Assembly: GCA_964512955.1 (NCBI GenBank)
Contig: CAZEKX010000096.1
Location: 1 to 6,493 of the forward strand
Source of the DNA: HGM04593 sp964512955
Lineage (GTDB): Bacteria > Bacteroidota > Bacteroidia > Bacteroidales > Bacteroidaceae
Reading direction: 5' to 3'
Length of the DNA: 6,493 nt
Shown: piece by piece, positions 6,476 to 6,493 of the stretch
Layout: each line of letters opens with the position of its first letter
How positions within the stretch are numbered: the first letter of the stretch is position 1
The notes under the pieces: generated by a model
The model's database searches: none
What the model was told of the DNA's origin: nothing
Seen by the model: the letters and a program-made list of their open reading frames with translations, nothing else
Position numbers and translations under genes: made by a program

Positions 6476-6493
6476 TAATCATTTGATATACAT

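Overview
This is a complete stretch of four well-formed protein genes that looks like an ordinary chromosomal region of a Bacteroidota bacterium, probably of the order Bacteroidales. Three things point there. The promoter-like boxes ahead of the genes fit the Bacteroidota -7 pattern TAnnTTTG or its TAnnTTCG variant, with no purine-rich Shine-Dalgarno sequences. The window has a membrane protein that joins a CCDC81-type HU-like domain to a SPOR domain, an arrangement typical of that phylum. UvrA has the phylum's style of sequence, lacking the CPxC pair that E. coli UvrA carries before the FSFN motif. I cannot name a genus.

Layout: positions 1-60 are an undecided edge piece. uvrA (61-2838, minus) encodes the damage-recognition ATPase of nucleotide excision repair and has its own promoter. 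Just upstream, a good rho-independent terminator (2876-2917) ends the transcript of a two-gene minus-strand operon: an HU-like/transmembrane/SPOR protein (3459-4442) followed after 9 nt by a zinc-ribbon plus FHA-domain protein (2949-3449). A 145-nt divergent intergenic region with a 7-5-7 inverted repeat and a promoter box on each strand separates this operon from a plus-strand U32-family gene (4588-6411). That gene matches RlhA, the 23S rRNA C2501 hydroxylase, over its whole length. The last 82 nt contain a weak palindrome and a possible promoter for a gene beyond the window.

The genes do not form one pathway: uvrA is DNA repair and the U32 gene is rRNA modification. The HU/SPOR-FHA pair is the least understood part. 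Its architecture suggests a link between a cytoplasmic HU-like (possibly DNA-binding) domain and a periplasmic peptidoglycan-binding domain, with a cytoplasmic FHA partner. I found no mobile element, CRISPR array, RNA gene, prophage or defence system. The window does not show a clearly new system; the HU/SPOR-FHA pair is the best candidate for new biology.
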